Positions 50,934 through 60,699 of a stretch of 64,000 nt of DNA are shown here, piece by piece. Source of the stretch: Arthrobacter methylotrophus. GTDB lineage: Bacteria; Actinomycetota; Actinomycetes; Actinomycetales; Micrococcaceae. The notes beneath the pieces are model-generated. The model worked only from the letters and a program-made list of their open reading frames with translations, had not been told where the DNA came from and searched no databases. Numbering within the stretch: position 1 is the stretch's first letter; every line of letters starts with the position of its first letter. A program made the translations under genes and the position numbers. The stretch covers positions 3,348,001 to 3,412,000 of the forward strand of contig NZ_BAABED010000001.1 of NCBI RefSeq assembly GCF_039539965.1. The letters are read 5' to 3'.

Positions 50934-51401
50934 ATGGGCGAGAGCCGCGATCTGCTGACGCCTGAGCAACGCAGCCGGAATATGTCCAAGATCCGGGGGA
51001 AGAACACGAAGCCCGAGCTCTTGGTCCGTCGGCTCCTGCACGCCAAGGGGTACCGGTACCGGCTCCATGGCGTGACCGCGGGCGGGAAGTTGCCCGGCAG
51101 CCCGGACCTCGTTTTCGCTGGCCGCCACAAAGTGATTTTTGTGAACGGTTGTTTTTGGCATTTCCACGACTGCAAGGCCGGACAGCACGCGCCAACGGCC
51201 AATGCGGACTTCTGGGAAGCCAAGCGAACCCGCACCCGGGAGCGCGACGCCGCGCAGCGGGACCTGCTGAGAGCCTCAGGTTGGGAGGTTCTCACCGTGT
51301 GGGAATGCGAGCTGCGGGACCGTTCGGCTTTGGCGGATCAGCTTATGCAGTTCCTCGACGGCGGCCGAACAGGAAGTAGCTCAGCGGCCCAAAGAAGTTG
51401 A
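50934..51401 (+). CDS. vsr: Very-short-patch mismatch endonuclease (Vsr)
   Basis: A 155-residue nuclease: RSRNMSKIRGKNTKPELLVRRLL at the N-terminus, GSPDLVFAGRHKVIFVNGCFWHFHDC with catalytic Asp and His (quoted in part), and WEVLTVWECEL at the end. It nicks 5' of T in T:G mismatches produced by deamination of 5-methylcytosine. No C5-methyltransferase gene is in the window. The 3' end overlaps the PLDc_N gene on the other strand by about 59 nt. Confidence 0.93.
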   Translation: MGESRDLLTPEQRSRNMSKIRGKNTKPELLVRRLLHAKGYRYRLHGVTAGGKLPGSPDLVFAGRHKVIFVNGCFWHFHDCKAGQHAPTANADFWEAKRTRTRERDAAQRDLLRASGWEVLTVWECELRDRSALADQLMQFLDGGRTGSSSAAQRS

Positions 51402-51576
51402 TGAAGCTTGCAGCCCGCCACAGGGCCTTGCTTCCCCTGATCTGGGCCTCCGGGGTCTTCGAGATGCTGCGTTGTGCCGCCACAAGCAACGCCATTTGTC
51501 CCGCGCCCACGATCATAACGCCTGCGCGTTGCCCAGGGGTCATGTCCTTCCAGGATTTCTTCTTCTTGCCGCTCAT
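51343..51576 (-). CDS. Small membrane protein, PLDc_N type
   Basis: A 77-residue protein starting MSGKKKKSWKDMTPGQRAGVM, with one or two membrane segments (MIVGAGQMALLVAAQ and AASFINFFGPLSYFLFGRRR). The GPLSYFLFGRR end is the PLDc N-terminal domain pattern. Function unknown. Its 3' end overlaps vsr. Confidence 0.7.
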   Translation of the reverse strand: MSGKKKKSWKDMTPGQRAGVMIVGAGQMALLVAAQRSISKTPEAQIRGSKALWRAASFINFFGPLSYFLFGRRRGTA

Positions 51577-51638
51577 AGTGCCTCCATCTGCAAAAGACTG
51601 CCCTCTGAGCCTAACCCGGCTGCCGCCCCGAAGGAACA

Positions 51639-52934
51639 TCACAGAAGCGCCTGTCGCACCACTTCTCCCCAGGACTGCTGGGCCAGGTCCGTGACGGCGG
51701 CAAGAATCTCCGCCGGTGGCTGCGACAAATCCAGGGGATACTCAACAATGTCGATGTCCGTATTGAGGATCCTCCGCAGTTTCATCTCTCCCTTGCCCGC
51801 GTAGACCAGCCACGCCGTGGGCACTTGAAGCGCGGTGCAGTAGGCCAGGAGCTGGTAGTGGTCAGCGTTCAGCGATGCCCCCGAATCCGTGGCTGCCTTG
51901 TATTTCGAGTCGTACACCACCACGGGCCTGCCTCCCAGGAAATGCACGGCGTCCGGGCGCACCGTGAGGCGGTCCGAATCCCGCACGGCTTCGTTGAGGG
52001 TGGCGCCGTATTGGAGCCGCATTTCCCCGGGATGTGCCCGCATGGCCTGACGTAAAGCCACGCCCACGAATTCCTCAAACACAGTGGACATGTCCACTAC
52101 AAACGAGGCGGTCTGCTGTTTCCCCTCGCCCGCTTCGGCGGAGGCATTCCGCAGGATCAGCTCGGCCAAGCGGAGCACGGGGTGGTAGCGGAGATTCATG
52201 CGGTTGGCCTGCCACTTCGGGAGGGGCGCCCCGGACTGCAGCCGGGTAACGGCGTCGAGCTTTCCCTTGAGCTGCCGCAAGCGGCTGAGCACGTTCTGCC
52301 GCACGCCAGGGACCTTGCCCATCCGCTCAAGCGCCGCACGCAGGATGCGGTTTTCGGCAATGTCCTCGGTGAATTCGTCATACGAGACTTCCAGCGGAAC
52401 CAGCATCCCGGGACGGCGCGAGATCTGGTCCGAGATCCGGATACGGCCCTTGACCGTCCGGAGAGACTCGTCCACGGTGAGGTACCCCTGCAGCGGGCCG
52501 CGGCTGAGGGCCCGCTCGGCCAGCTGGGCGAGGGATTCCGCGAGCGCACTCCACAAGTCCTGGTGCTCGACGGCGGCCACGGATTCCTCGCGGAAGCCTT
52601 GGTCCCCGGCGTAGCTGAGCAAGAAGAGCAGACGGCTCAAGCCCAGGCGGTCCTTCGGCCGTACCTCGAACTGGACGGTCGGCGTCCGCACGGACCCGAT
52701 CTTGCCCACGGGCTCGATCCGGTAGATGCCCATGCCCATGGTCGAAGCCTTCGCGAGCCCGCTGGAGTTAATCAGCGCGGCGGTGTCCGGGTCAAGCTTG
52801 TCCACGATGCCGCAGGAGAGTTCGTCCATCACGATGTGGCGGACGGCCGGGACCTTCGTGGAGGCTCGGACCGCCGGCTTTCCGATGCCCGGGGCCCGGA
52901 CCGGCCGCGGCGGAGCGGTCTTAGCGGGCCGCAA
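51639..52934 (-). CDS. mcrC: McrC-like component of a type IV restriction system
   Basis: A 431-residue McrBC 5-methylcytosine restriction component. The middle has YDEFTEDIAENRILRAA and the C-terminal nuclease has VRPDAVHFLGGRPVVVYDSKYKA with PD-(D/E)xK spacing. It is the cleaving subunit activated by McrB. It overlaps mcrB by 14 nt. Confidence 0.9.
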   Translation of the reverse strand: MRPAKTAPPRPVRAPGIGKPAVRASTKVPAVRHIVMDELSCGIVDKLDPDTAALINSSGLAKASTMGMGIYRIEPVGKIGSVRTPTVQFEVRPKDRLGLSRLLFLLSYAGDQGFREESVAAVEHQDLWSALAESLAQLAERALSRGPLQGYLTVDESLRTVKGRIRISDQISRRPGMLVPLEVSYDEFTEDIAENRILRAALERMGKVPGVRQNVLSRLRQLKGKLDAVTRLQSGAPLPKWQANRMNLRYHPVLRLAELILRNASAEAGEGKQQTASFVVDMSTVFEEFVGVALRQAMRAHPGEMRLQYGATLNEAVRDSDRLTVRPDAVHFLGGRPVVVYDSKYKAATDSGASLNADHYQLLAYCTALQVPTAWLVYAGKGEMKLRRILNTDIDIVEYPLDLSQPPAEILAAVTDLAQQSWGEVVRQALL

Positions 52935-55152
52935 GTCGACCCAACAACTGGTCCAGACCGAAGCGCTCCTCCAACTGGGCCCGGTTCAATTGACCGTGGT
53001 AGTGCTCCTCCAAGAGCGGCATGAGCTCGTATTTCCAGATTCGGCGCAACCCGGCCGGGTTCTGGGCCGCGTTCTTCATGAAGTAGGAGGGGCCGATCAT
53101 CAGGTCACGGTCCCAATCGTCAATGGAGTCGTTCAGGGCATCAAGCAAGTCCGCGTTGAGGGTGTCCAGGCCGCGTGCCGTGAGGAACCGCCGGAGCGAA
53201 CCACGGATCGGTTCCACCTTCGGATGCAATTCCACGAACGCGAAGCGACGGCGGATCGCCGCGTCCATCATGGCGATGGAACGATCAGCCGTGTTCATGG
53301 TGCCGATAATGTAGAGGTTGTCCGGCAGGCTGAATGGTTCGTTGGGGCTGTATTGGAGGTAGATGCGGTCGTCGCGGTATTCGAGCAGGAAGTACAGCTC
53401 ACCGAAGACCTTGGCCAGATTTGCCCGGTTCATCTCGTCGATGATCAGGAAGTAGGGCTTGTTGGAATTCCCGGGCTTCGCGGCTTCTTCAGCGAGGCGC
53501 CGCAGCGGTCCGGCCACGAGCTTGAAGGAAACCTGGCCGTCGTCGGTCTTGTCCGGCCGGTACCCCTCGAAGAAGTCCTCGTACGCGTAGGAGGGGTGGA
53601 ACTGCACCAACTTCACCCGCTCATCGGTGCTGTCCCCTGCGAGCTCGGCAGCCAAATGCTTGGCGAGGTAGGTTTTGCCCGTGCCCGGAGGGCCGTAGAG
53701 CACCAGTTGACGGTTCTCCTCCAAGAGCTCGGCAATCTCCTTGAGCGGCTCAAGCTCCATGTGCAAGGACGCTGCGAACTCTTCCGTGAGGGGGCGGAAC
53801 CCTTCAATCACGGGCTCGACGACGGTGTCCGGGGCGGCGGTCTCCTCGCCGTCGGATTCGGCTTCGGCCGGCAGGAGGGACTGCAGCGACTGGATGACCC
53901 TGGTGACGTCCACGACGATGCCCGAGGTGGAGAGCTGACGCTGGACGTGCCGGGGAGCTTCGGCAATCGGGTGCGTCTCGTCGAACCAGCGCACTTTGCG
54001 GCGGAGTCGGCGATTGTCCTCGTTGTGTTCCGGCTCGCCCAGGACCACACCGATCCTGATGGCTCCGGAGTTCTGGAACAGTGCGAGGTCGCCAGGCTTC
54101 ATCACGGTCAAGAAGGCGAAAACTGCGGTCTTGGTGTCTTCCCGCTCGACGTAGCCGAGATGCTTGTAGTCCTCGTCCACGGCGTGCTGCACCACACCCG
54201 CTGTCACGCCGGGGGTGAGCTCGCGGAGGTGTTCGACGTCGAGCGTTGCCTTTTCCTCGTCCCTCCAAGCGGCGAGCAGCTCGGCGGAGTCCTGATGGGT
54301 GCGCAGCAGCCAGGCACGTCGGCCGGGATCTCCCACTTTGCGCCACTGGCTGACGAGCTGGCGATCGTACCAATCGATGCGCTGGCCGGCCTGTTCATCC
54401 AAGTGCAGCCGGATGCGGTGGACGTCCGCGGTGATGTCGGTTTCGCTTTCGCCGTGGGCACCGCCAACGAGCGAGGCGAAGGCGTCCCGAATTTCGCGCC
54501 GCTCGACGTCCGCCACCACAGGCTCGAAGTAGCTGGGCCACGCCAAGTATTCGATGCTCCGCCGTATGGCTGGCTGGTCCTCGGGTGTGGCCGCCGCGAG
54601 TTCGTGGAATTTCAGCGGGTCCTTGAGGGCTTTGTTGATGCTCGCGTTGGACTGGCCATCCACGTGCGCCACGAAGCGGCAGAGCCACGTGAGGTGGTCC
54701 CAGATGGTCCAGTTGAACTCCGCGGTGCGGTCACGGATGACGCCGTGATCGGTCATGCCCTGGTACAGCTCCTGGGGCAGCGCGAGCTCCGGATCGAGCC
54801 AGGACGCGGCCTCGGCAACGCGGGCGCGCTTGACCTTGAGCGACTTGACCTCATGCGCCAGCGGCAGGGACTGCAGGAAAAGGAGTTCAACGGCGAGCAA
54901 CTTGGCCTCGCGGGATGCCCCTTCCAGGTTTTGGCGAAGATTTGTCATCATGGGCGCCTTGGAGTCTCCGACGCCGCGTTCCAGCCGTTCCAAGAGTTCG
55001 GCGGCGGCGTCCACGGTCCATGTGCGGGTAGCGGCGTCGAGCGCCGAAGCCTTGCCTTGCAGCCCCGGGCCCAACACAAACCACGCCGCATCTTCGATCT
55101 CCTTGGAGATACCGGGGGCACGGGTCAGTGGGGTTTTGGTGGAGGGAGTCAC
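52921..55152 (-). CDS. mcrB: McrB-like AAA+ GTPase of a type IV restriction system
   Basis: A 743-residue protein. The C-terminal half is an AAA+ motor: GPPGTGKTYLAKHL (Walker A), FLIIDEMNRANLAKV (Walker B) and TMNTADRSIA, the McrB GTP-specific signature. The middle (KPGDLALFQNSGAIRIGVVL...RRKVRWFD) resembles an EVE/PUA-like modified-base reader. The first 250 residues are helical and unassigned. It recognises modified DNA and drives McrC. First of the two-gene operon. Confidence 0.88.
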   Translation of the reverse strand: MTPSTKTPLTRAPGISKEIEDAAWFVLGPGLQGKASALDAATRTWTVDAAAELLERLERGVGDSKAPMMTNLRQNLEGASREAKLLAVELLFLQSLPLAHEVKSLKVKRARVAEAASWLDPELALPQELYQGMTDHGVIRDRTAEFNWTIWDHLTWLCRFVAHVDGQSNASINKALKDPLKFHELAAATPEDQPAIRRSIEYLAWPSYFEPVVADVERREIRDAFASLVGGAHGESETDITADVHRIRLHLDEQAGQRIDWYDRQLVSQWRKVGDPGRRAWLLRTHQDSAELLAAWRDEEKATLDVEHLRELTPGVTAGVVQHAVDEDYKHLGYVEREDTKTAVFAFLTVMKPGDLALFQNSGAIRIGVVLGEPEHNEDNRRLRRKVRWFDETHPIAEAPRHVQRQLSTSGIVVDVTRVIQSLQSLLPAEAESDGEETAAPDTVVEPVIEGFRPLTEEFAASLHMELEPLKEIAELLEENRQLVLYGPPGTGKTYLAKHLAAELAGDSTDERVKLVQFHPSYAYEDFFEGYRPDKTDDGQVSFKLVAGPLRRLAEEAAKPGNSNKPYFLIIDEMNRANLAKVFGELYFLLEYRDDRIYLQYSPNEPFSLPDNLYIIGTMNTADRSIAMMDAAIRRRFAFVELHPKVEPIRGSLRRFLTARGLDTLNADLLDALNDSIDDWDRDLMIGPSYFMKNAAQNPAGLRRIWKYELMPLLEEHYHGQLNRAQLEERFGLDQLLGRLAAR

Positions 55153-55208
55153 CCTGCCAACTTACATGGTTTGGCTGGATGCCTGCATCCGGAAAGTTGG
55201 CGCCCCCA

Positions 55209-57140
55209 TCAGTGCATGGCGAAGCGGTACCCGGCAGGCACCGGCTCATCGGGGCATACTTGCTGCCACAAGGCGGCGATTCCGTCTTCACCTTCACGGA
55301 TGTCCGGTATCTCGACGCCCGCCCGCAAAATCGCTGCCGCCTCCGGACTCCTGCCGACCCCCGCGAGGGCGAGCGCCGTCAGGAAGCGGACGCGTCCGAC
55401 GTCGGACATTCCGGCAGGTGCCTCGCTCGCCAAGGCGAGTGCTTGGGCGGGGTTTCCGTGTCCGATGCTGAGGTTCATGGCTTCGCTGAGCAAGGGGAGG
55501 TTGGAGGGCTCCAGCCGGCTCGCCGTGGCAAGTTCAGCCAAACCTTCGTCAGTGTTGTCGGTGGCAAGGAGCGCAAGGGCCCTGCCCCGGTGGGCGAGGA
55601 CCTTGGAACGTGGCGAGAGGGCGTCGGCAGCCAGGGCCGCGCCGTATCCGGCGATCGCACCGCCGAGGTCCTGGCGGGCGTGCTTCATCGTGGCCAGATG
55701 GAACTGGGCTTCCGCTCCCCCATCGTTTGCCAGGAGTTCTTCCCAATCGGCTCCGGCCACGAAGCTCCCGGCGCCTGTGAAGGTCCCGCCTTCCAACAGG
55801 CAATGCCACGGGCCTGTTTCCTCGACAGCTCCCAGCTTTACGTCATTGGCGAAAGGGGTGCCGATTTCGTCCACCCACGCTTTTCCTGAGTGCCGGCGTC
55901 GGGCGCTCTCCAAAGCACCCCAGGCGCCACCGCGCACCAACATCTCGTCCGGCGGCAGCGCGAAGTTCCGCGTGGCTTCGGCCAGCGCGTCTTCCAACTC
56001 CGCATCAGGGACAAGGTCTTCGAGCCGGGCGCCGGCATGTGCCACCGCCGCATCCCAATTCTGGCTATGGGAGGTTGCGGGATCGAGCCTGGCATTACCG
56101 TAGGCCTCCACCCAAGACCATTCGGCCCGGGCGGGCATGGCCAGATGCTCGAACTGGGTTTGCGCCAACCCTGCCTGGATTTCGGCGTAGGGCCCGGCTC
56201 CGGGGCTGAGCCATTCCTGCCAGCGCTTTCCGCCGTCGCCCTGGCCCCAGACGAACAGCTTCTTCCCCCGCAGGAGGCTTGTGGAGAGCATGGCGAGGCC
56301 GTCGCCGTCGTGGTCTACCGCGGCGATCCAATGCCGGTGCCCGGGCTGGATGTCGAAGAAGAAATCCGCTGCGTGCGGGCTGTTGACCAGCCATGTGGCA
56401 TCCGTGCCCTGGTGTTCCGTGGGCCGGACACGGGAGATGTCCGTGGTGTAGTCGCTTCCGAAAGCCTCCGTCGCGGGGGCTATCACGCGAGTTTCGGTCG
56501 TTTCCGGAACGGCGGCATTGCTCCACCAGTACATCGGGACATCGTGGTCATGGGGGTTCCTGATCCGGACGGCGGTGAGGAGCACGTCCGAGTCCTCCGG
56601 AAGCCACATGTCCACTTGGAAGACCACCCCGCGGAGGCGCTCAAACTCCCACATCCTCAGGACCTCGTACCCCTCCGGCGTCTTGACGATGGCGGTGTGC
56701 ACCGGATCGCACGTTGTGGGCGAGTGCCCGCGGGTGCCGATGTTCCATTCGAGGCCGCCGGCGAACCAGACCTTTCGCAGCGCGATATTGGCGAACTGCA
56801 TGGTCCCGTGGGTGTGGAGGAGATGCTTTCCCGACGCCTTGTCGAAGAGCTCCCACAGCCGGCCGCCCAGGGTGGGAAGCACAACGGCACGCAGTTTGCT
56901 GTTCTCCAGCACGACCGCGGGAATCTCGCGGGCTGTCAGCTCCCGCGAGTACCCGTCCTGCATCAGGTACGGGAACATGTTCGGCACTTGCCCGTAGCGG
57001 GCCGCGGCCTGCAGCTCTTCGGGGACATCGTCGCCGATTCTGTATGGCTGGTCCAATTCCGCGATGACCGCCGGCAACGGGTTGCGAGAGCCCAACTCCG
57101 CCATGTTCAGGGTGATAGGGAAGAAGCTCAGGTTTTGCAT
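55209..57140 (-). CDS. DUF5107 protein with C-terminal TPR-like repeats
   Basis: A 643-residue protein. Residues 40-330 are a beta-rich DUF5107 domain (AVVLPTLGGRLWELFDKASGKHLLH, WFAGGLEWNIGTRGH; quoted in parts) related to galactose-mutarotase-like folds. From about residue 440 to the end it has helical repeats of TPR type (AEAQFHLATMKHARQDLGGA, RALALLATDNTDEGL). No signal peptide. Genes of this kind are often near sugar uptake or glycosidase genes; none is adjacent here. Probably a carbohydrate-related protein. Confidence 0.78.
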   Translation of the reverse strand: MQNLSFFPITLNMAELGSRNPLPAVIAELDQPYRIGDDVPEELQAAARYGQVPNMFPYLMQDGYSRELTAREIPAVVLENSKLRAVVLPTLGGRLWELFDKASGKHLLHTHGTMQFANIALRKVWFAGGLEWNIGTRGHSPTTCDPVHTAIVKTPEGYEVLRMWEFERLRGVVFQVDMWLPEDSDVLLTAVRIRNPHDHDVPMYWWSNAAVPETTETRVIAPATEAFGSDYTTDISRVRPTEHQGTDATWLVNSPHAADFFFDIQPGHRHWIAAVDHDGDGLAMLSTSLLRGKKLFVWGQGDGGKRWQEWLSPGAGPYAEIQAGLAQTQFEHLAMPARAEWSWVEAYGNARLDPATSHSQNWDAAVAHAGARLEDLVPDAELEDALAEATRNFALPPDEMLVRGGAWGALESARRRHSGKAWVDEIGTPFANDVKLGAVEETGPWHCLLEGGTFTGAGSFVAGADWEELLANDGGAEAQFHLATMKHARQDLGGAIAGYGAALAADALSPRSKVLAHRGRALALLATDNTDEGLAELATASRLEPSNLPLLSEAMNLSIGHGNPAQALALASEAPAGMSDVGRVRFLTALALAGVGRSPEAAAILRAGVEIPDIREGEDGIAALWQQVCPDEPVPAGYRFAMH

Positions 57141-57221
57141 CTTTATGACTCCTAGATGGCATTTTCAATCGCGATATTTCATCTATCTTTGACGCCAGCC
57201 GCCCCTGTGTAAAGGGACTCG

Positions 57222-57287
57222 CCCAACTAACTCGCACTTAATGTCGTTCTGGGCGCTCAAAACGACGTTAACTGCGAGTCAGTTGGG
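57222..57287. repeat. Dispersed hairpin repeat, copy 2
   Basis: A left arm from 57222 (GCCCAACTAACTCGCACTT...) pairs with AACGACGTTAACTGCGAGTC and AGTTGGG (57261-57287). Outer parts match the element at 38281-38348; the stem centre (GTCGTT/AACGAC) is the same but the loop differs. It lies between cutC and the DUF5107 gene. Confidence 0.8.
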
Positions 57288-57292
57288 GGGTG

Positions 57293-58030
57293 TCACCCGG
57301 CGGCGATGCGTGCGGCCCTTACCAGCTCCCGGTTGGTGACCATGTACGCCGTCGGGTCTGGCTCTGGCGAATCGAGTGCACGATCGCTGTTCTTCCAGGT
57401 GGAAATCGTGGACTTGGCTGACAAGTGAACCGCACTTAGCCCTGAAGCGTGCAGTGCGGGGATATCGTCCAGGGCGAGTCCGCCGCCTGCCATGACCTCA
57501 ATCCGCCCCGCTGCCCGCTGGACCATGCGCTCGAGGGTCACGATCCCTGCTCCCACGGTGGCGGCTCCCCCGGAGCTGAGCACCCTCGTGAATCCAAGTT
57601 CCACGAGCTGCTCGACGGCGGCCGCTGGGTCTGGTGTTTGATCGATGGCCCGGTGGAAGGTCAGTTGGGCATCGGGATTGGTCTCCAGCGCTGTCTCGAC
57701 GAGTTTTCGGGTGGCCAGGACGTCGATTTCGCCGGCAGCCGTGAGGACTCCGATGACCACTCCGTGAGCCCCTTGGGTCAGCAAGCACCGGACCTCGCGG
57801 TTCATGGTGTCCATATCCGCGCCGGAGTACAGGAAATCCCCAGGCCTGCTACGAATCAACGCATGGATCTCCAGCCGTCCGCTGGCAGCTTCCTGCGCCG
57901 CTTCCATCAAGCCTTGGCTCGGGGTCAATCCCCCGAGCTCCAAGGCGCTGCAAAGTTCAATCCGGTCCGCCTCCTCATGGGCGGCAACGGCAGCGCCCTG
58001 GGCACCGACGGCGACGATCTCGAGTTTCAT
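57293..58030 (-). CDS. cutC: CutC family protein
   Basis: A 245-residue TIM-barrel: LEIVAVGAQGAAVAAHEEADRIELCSALELGGLTPS (quoted in part), HALIRSRPGDFLYS, GVVIGVLTAAGEID, TFHRAIDQTPDP and RVLSSGGAATV are the conserved CutC blocks. The family name comes from copper tolerance in E. coli; the role is disputed and this copy is not near metal genes. Confidence 0.92.
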   Translation of the reverse strand: MKLEIVAVGAQGAAVAAHEEADRIELCSALELGGLTPSQGLMEAAQEAASGRLEIHALIRSRPGDFLYSGADMDTMNREVRCLLTQGAHGVVIGVLTAAGEIDVLATRKLVETALETNPDAQLTFHRAIDQTPDPAAAVEQLVELGFTRVLSSGGAATVGAGIVTLERMVQRAAGRIEVMAGGGLALDDIPALHASGLSAVHLSAKSTISTWKNSDRALDSPEPDPTAYMVTNRELVRAARIAAG

Positions 58031-58081
58031 GGGGAAACTCTACGGCCACCGGGGTGCACAGGGCGCTGCTTCCACGCTTCG

Positions 58082-58549
58082 CTAGGCGCGATAGGGCTCC
58101 AGCTGCTGTTTTTGCTCCGGAGTGAGCCTGCGAACCCTACCCGTGGACTCATCCACAAAGGCTAAATGCGTGCTGGCTTTGACGCAGTCCTGGTCCGTCA
58201 CCGGATCTTTGATGAGGTAATGGAGGTCAAAGCTGGCCCCCTTCAGGGCACCGACCCAGATTTCAACAACTGCCGGAATGTTCCGGTATTCCAAGGTGCG
58301 GACGTACCGGACCCTGTGCTCCACCACAAGGGTCATGACACCATCTTCGACATCGTTGAAGATCGAAACCGGTGGTTCCACCCCGGGCAATCCGGCACCA
58401 CGGGGCGGACCGAAGGCCGCGATACGGGCCTCCTCGAGCATGCGCACGATCTGGACATTGTTGATGTGCCCGTAGGCGTCCATGTCGCCCCAACGCATGG
58501 GCACGAGCACCTTAAGGCGCTGGCCCGGGGCTGGCTCCCGCGTTTGCAT
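58082..58549 (-). CDS. Acyl-CoA thioesterase, 4HBT hotdog family
   Basis: A 155-residue single hotdog domain: VPMRWGDMDAYGHINNVQIVRMLEEAR contains the catalytic Asp of the 4-hydroxybenzoyl-CoA thioesterase/YbgC group (quoted in part). The rest fits the pattern of VEHRVRYVRTLEYRNIPAVV. Substrate unknown. Co-oriented with the ABC exporter genes upstream (45-bp gap). Confidence 0.85.
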   Translation of the reverse strand: MQTREPAPGQRLKVLVPMRWGDMDAYGHINNVQIVRMLEEARIAAFGPPRGAGLPGVEPPVSIFNDVEDGVMTLVVEHRVRYVRTLEYRNIPAVVEIWVGALKGASFDLHYLIKDPVTDQDCVKASTHLAFVDESTGRVRRLTPEQKQQLEPYRA

Positions 58550-58593
58550 AGCGCCCGGCTCCTGCGTCGTTGCTGCAACTCCGGAATCCGCGT

Positions 58594-60699
58594 TCAGCTG
58601 TGCACCGCCGTCGAATCATCCACAACGGCTTCCCCAGCATCCTCACCGGCAAACTGCGACATGTACAGGCGATAGTACGCGCCCTGCAATGCGAGCAGTT
58701 GGTTATGGTTGCCCTGCTCCACGATGCTGCCGTCTTCCATCACCAGGATAGTGTCGGCGTCGCGGATGGTGGACAAGCGGTGGGCGATGACAAAGCTGGT
58801 GCGGTCCGTGCGGAGAGCGGCCATGGCTTTCTGCAGCAGCAGTTCGGTTCGCGTATCAACGGAGCTCGTGGCCTCGTCGAGGATCAAGAGCGAGGGATCA
58901 GAAACGAAGGCCCGCGCAATGGTGATGAGCTGTTTCTCGCCCGCGCTGACGTTGTTGCCTTCCTCATCAATAATGGTCTGGTACCCATCCGGCAAGGCCC
59001 GTACGAAACGGTCCACATAGGTGGCCTTGGCCGCTTCCATAATCTGTTCCTCGGTGGCGTCGAGGTTGCCGTACTTGATGTTGTCGTAGATAGTGCCGCC
59101 AAACAGCCACGCGTCCTGGAGCACCATGCCCACCTTGGAGCGAAGCTCGGAACGGCTCAGCTCCTTGATGTCCACGCCGTCCAGGGTAATTCGGCCCGCG
59201 TTGAGTTCGTAGAACCGCATGACGAGGTTGACCAAGGTGGTCTTACCCGCGCCCGTGGGTCCGACGATCGCCACCGTGTGTCCTGGCTCAGCGCTGAGGG
59301 AGAGGTTCTCGATCAGCGGTTTGTCGGCAACATAGCTGAAGGAAACGTTCTCGAATTCAACGTGACCGTCCGTGCGCGGGGGCAAGTGACGGGCTGCGTT
59401 CTCCGGCATCTCCTCATCGGCATCGAGGAACTCGAAAACGCGTTCAGCCGAAGCCACACCGGACTGGAGCATGTTGGCCATGCCCGCGATCTGGCCGAGG
59501 GGCTGGGTGAATTCACGCGAGTACTGGATGAACGCCGTGGCATCGCCGAGGCTCATGGAACCGGAAGCCACACGCAAACCACCGACGACGGCGATGCCCA
59601 CGTAGCTGAGGTAGGAGACGAAGTTCATGGCCGGGAAGATGATGCCGGAAACAAACTGTGCCCCGAACGAGGCCTTGTAGAGGGCTTCGTTGCGCTCGTC
59701 GAATCGTTCCAGCATGTCAGCATCGCGCCCGAAGACCTTGACGAGTTCGTGGCCCGAGAACGATTCCTCGATCTGGCCGTTGAGGGAACCGGTGTTCTTC
59801 CACTGGGCGGCGAAGAGCTTCTGGCTGCGCGAGCCAATCACGCCGGCAAGGACGCCCGAGAGTGGCAAGGCAACCAACGCGATCAGGGCCAGCTGCCAGG
59901 AAACAATGAACATCATGATGGTGATGCCGAAGACCGTCAGCACCGAGCTGACCAGCTGCGCGAACGCCTGCTGCAGTCCTTGCTGGACGTTGTCGACGTC
60001 GTTGGTCACGCGGGAGAGGATGTCGCCGCGCTGGCGGGTGTCGAAGTAGTTCAGGGGCAAGCGGTTGAGCTTGGCCTGAACGTCATTGCGGAGGCGGTTG
60101 ATGACCTTCATGACGATCTTGTTCAGGATGAAGCCCTGGGCCCACAGGAAAATGTTGGCCACGAAGTACATCAAGAGCACGATCGAGATCAGAAACGTCA
60201 GCTTAGAGAAGTTGATCCCGTTGGTGAGCTCCATCTTGGAGACCATGTCCGCAAAGTTGTTCTGGCCAGCTTGGCGGAGGCCTTCTGCGAAGGCCTCTTG
60301 GCTCACGCCGGGGGGCAACTGCTTGCCCATGACCCCGCCGAAGATCACGTCCATGGCGCTGCCGAGGATCTTCGGAGCGATGACGTTCAGGACCACCGAG
60401 ACCACCACGAGGCCGATGACAAAGACCACGCCCGCGGCCTCGGGCTTAAGCAGTCCCAGGAGCCGCTTGGCCGATGGCCCGAAAGCCTTGGCTTTCTTGG
60501 CCGGCAAGTTGCCGAACATGCCGCCGTCGGCCTCACCTGGCGTGTATTCGGTTTCTTCGACGTCGTCATCGTCTGCCACGATTACGGCACCGGCCGCGTC
60601 TGCGTCCTTCGCTTCCGCAGTTTCGCGCGCCGACCGTGCCGCTTTCGCTGCTTCGGCTTTCGCGGCCCGGCCACGCTTTTGCTGATTCTGTTCGCTCAT
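58594..60699 (-). CDS. ABC exporter half-transporter, subunit with the catalytic Walker B
   Basis: A 701-residue six-helix membrane domain plus ATPase. An acidic/basic N-terminal tail of about 85 residues precedes the first helix. Walker A is VGPTGAGKTTLV, the signature NVSAGEKQ is degenerate, Walker B LLILDEATSSVD keeps the catalytic Glu, followed by IAHRLSTI. With the upstream gene (4-nt overlap) it forms a heterodimer with one consensus and one degenerate site. Likely multidrug or lipid export. Confidence 0.9.
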   Translation of the reverse strand: MSEQNQQKRGRAAKAEAAKAARSARETAEAKDADAAGAVIVADDDDVEETEYTPGEADGGMFGNLPAKKAKAFGPSAKRLLGLLKPEAAGVVFVIGLVVVSVVLNVIAPKILGSAMDVIFGGVMGKQLPPGVSQEAFAEGLRQAGQNNFADMVSKMELTNGINFSKLTFLISIVLLMYFVANIFLWAQGFILNKIVMKVINRLRNDVQAKLNRLPLNYFDTRQRGDILSRVTNDVDNVQQGLQQAFAQLVSSVLTVFGITIMMFIVSWQLALIALVALPLSGVLAGVIGSRSQKLFAAQWKNTGSLNGQIEESFSGHELVKVFGRDADMLERFDERNEALYKASFGAQFVSGIIFPAMNFVSYLSYVGIAVVGGLRVASGSMSLGDATAFIQYSREFTQPLGQIAGMANMLQSGVASAERVFEFLDADEEMPENAARHLPPRTDGHVEFENVSFSYVADKPLIENLSLSAEPGHTVAIVGPTGAGKTTLVNLVMRFYELNAGRITLDGVDIKELSRSELRSKVGMVLQDAWLFGGTIYDNIKYGNLDATEEQIMEAAKATYVDRFVRALPDGYQTIIDEEGNNVSAGEKQLITIARAFVSDPSLLILDEATSSVDTRTELLLQKAMAALRTDRTSFVIAHRLSTIRDADTILVMEDGSIVEQGNHNQLLALQGAYYRLYMSQFAGEDAGEAVVDDSTAVHS

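Noticed and set aside
52726..56103. An 1125-residue plus-strand frame across mcrB and the DUF5107 gene
   Set aside because: It is antisense to three recognised genes and has no recognisable domain; high GC content keeps such frames open.
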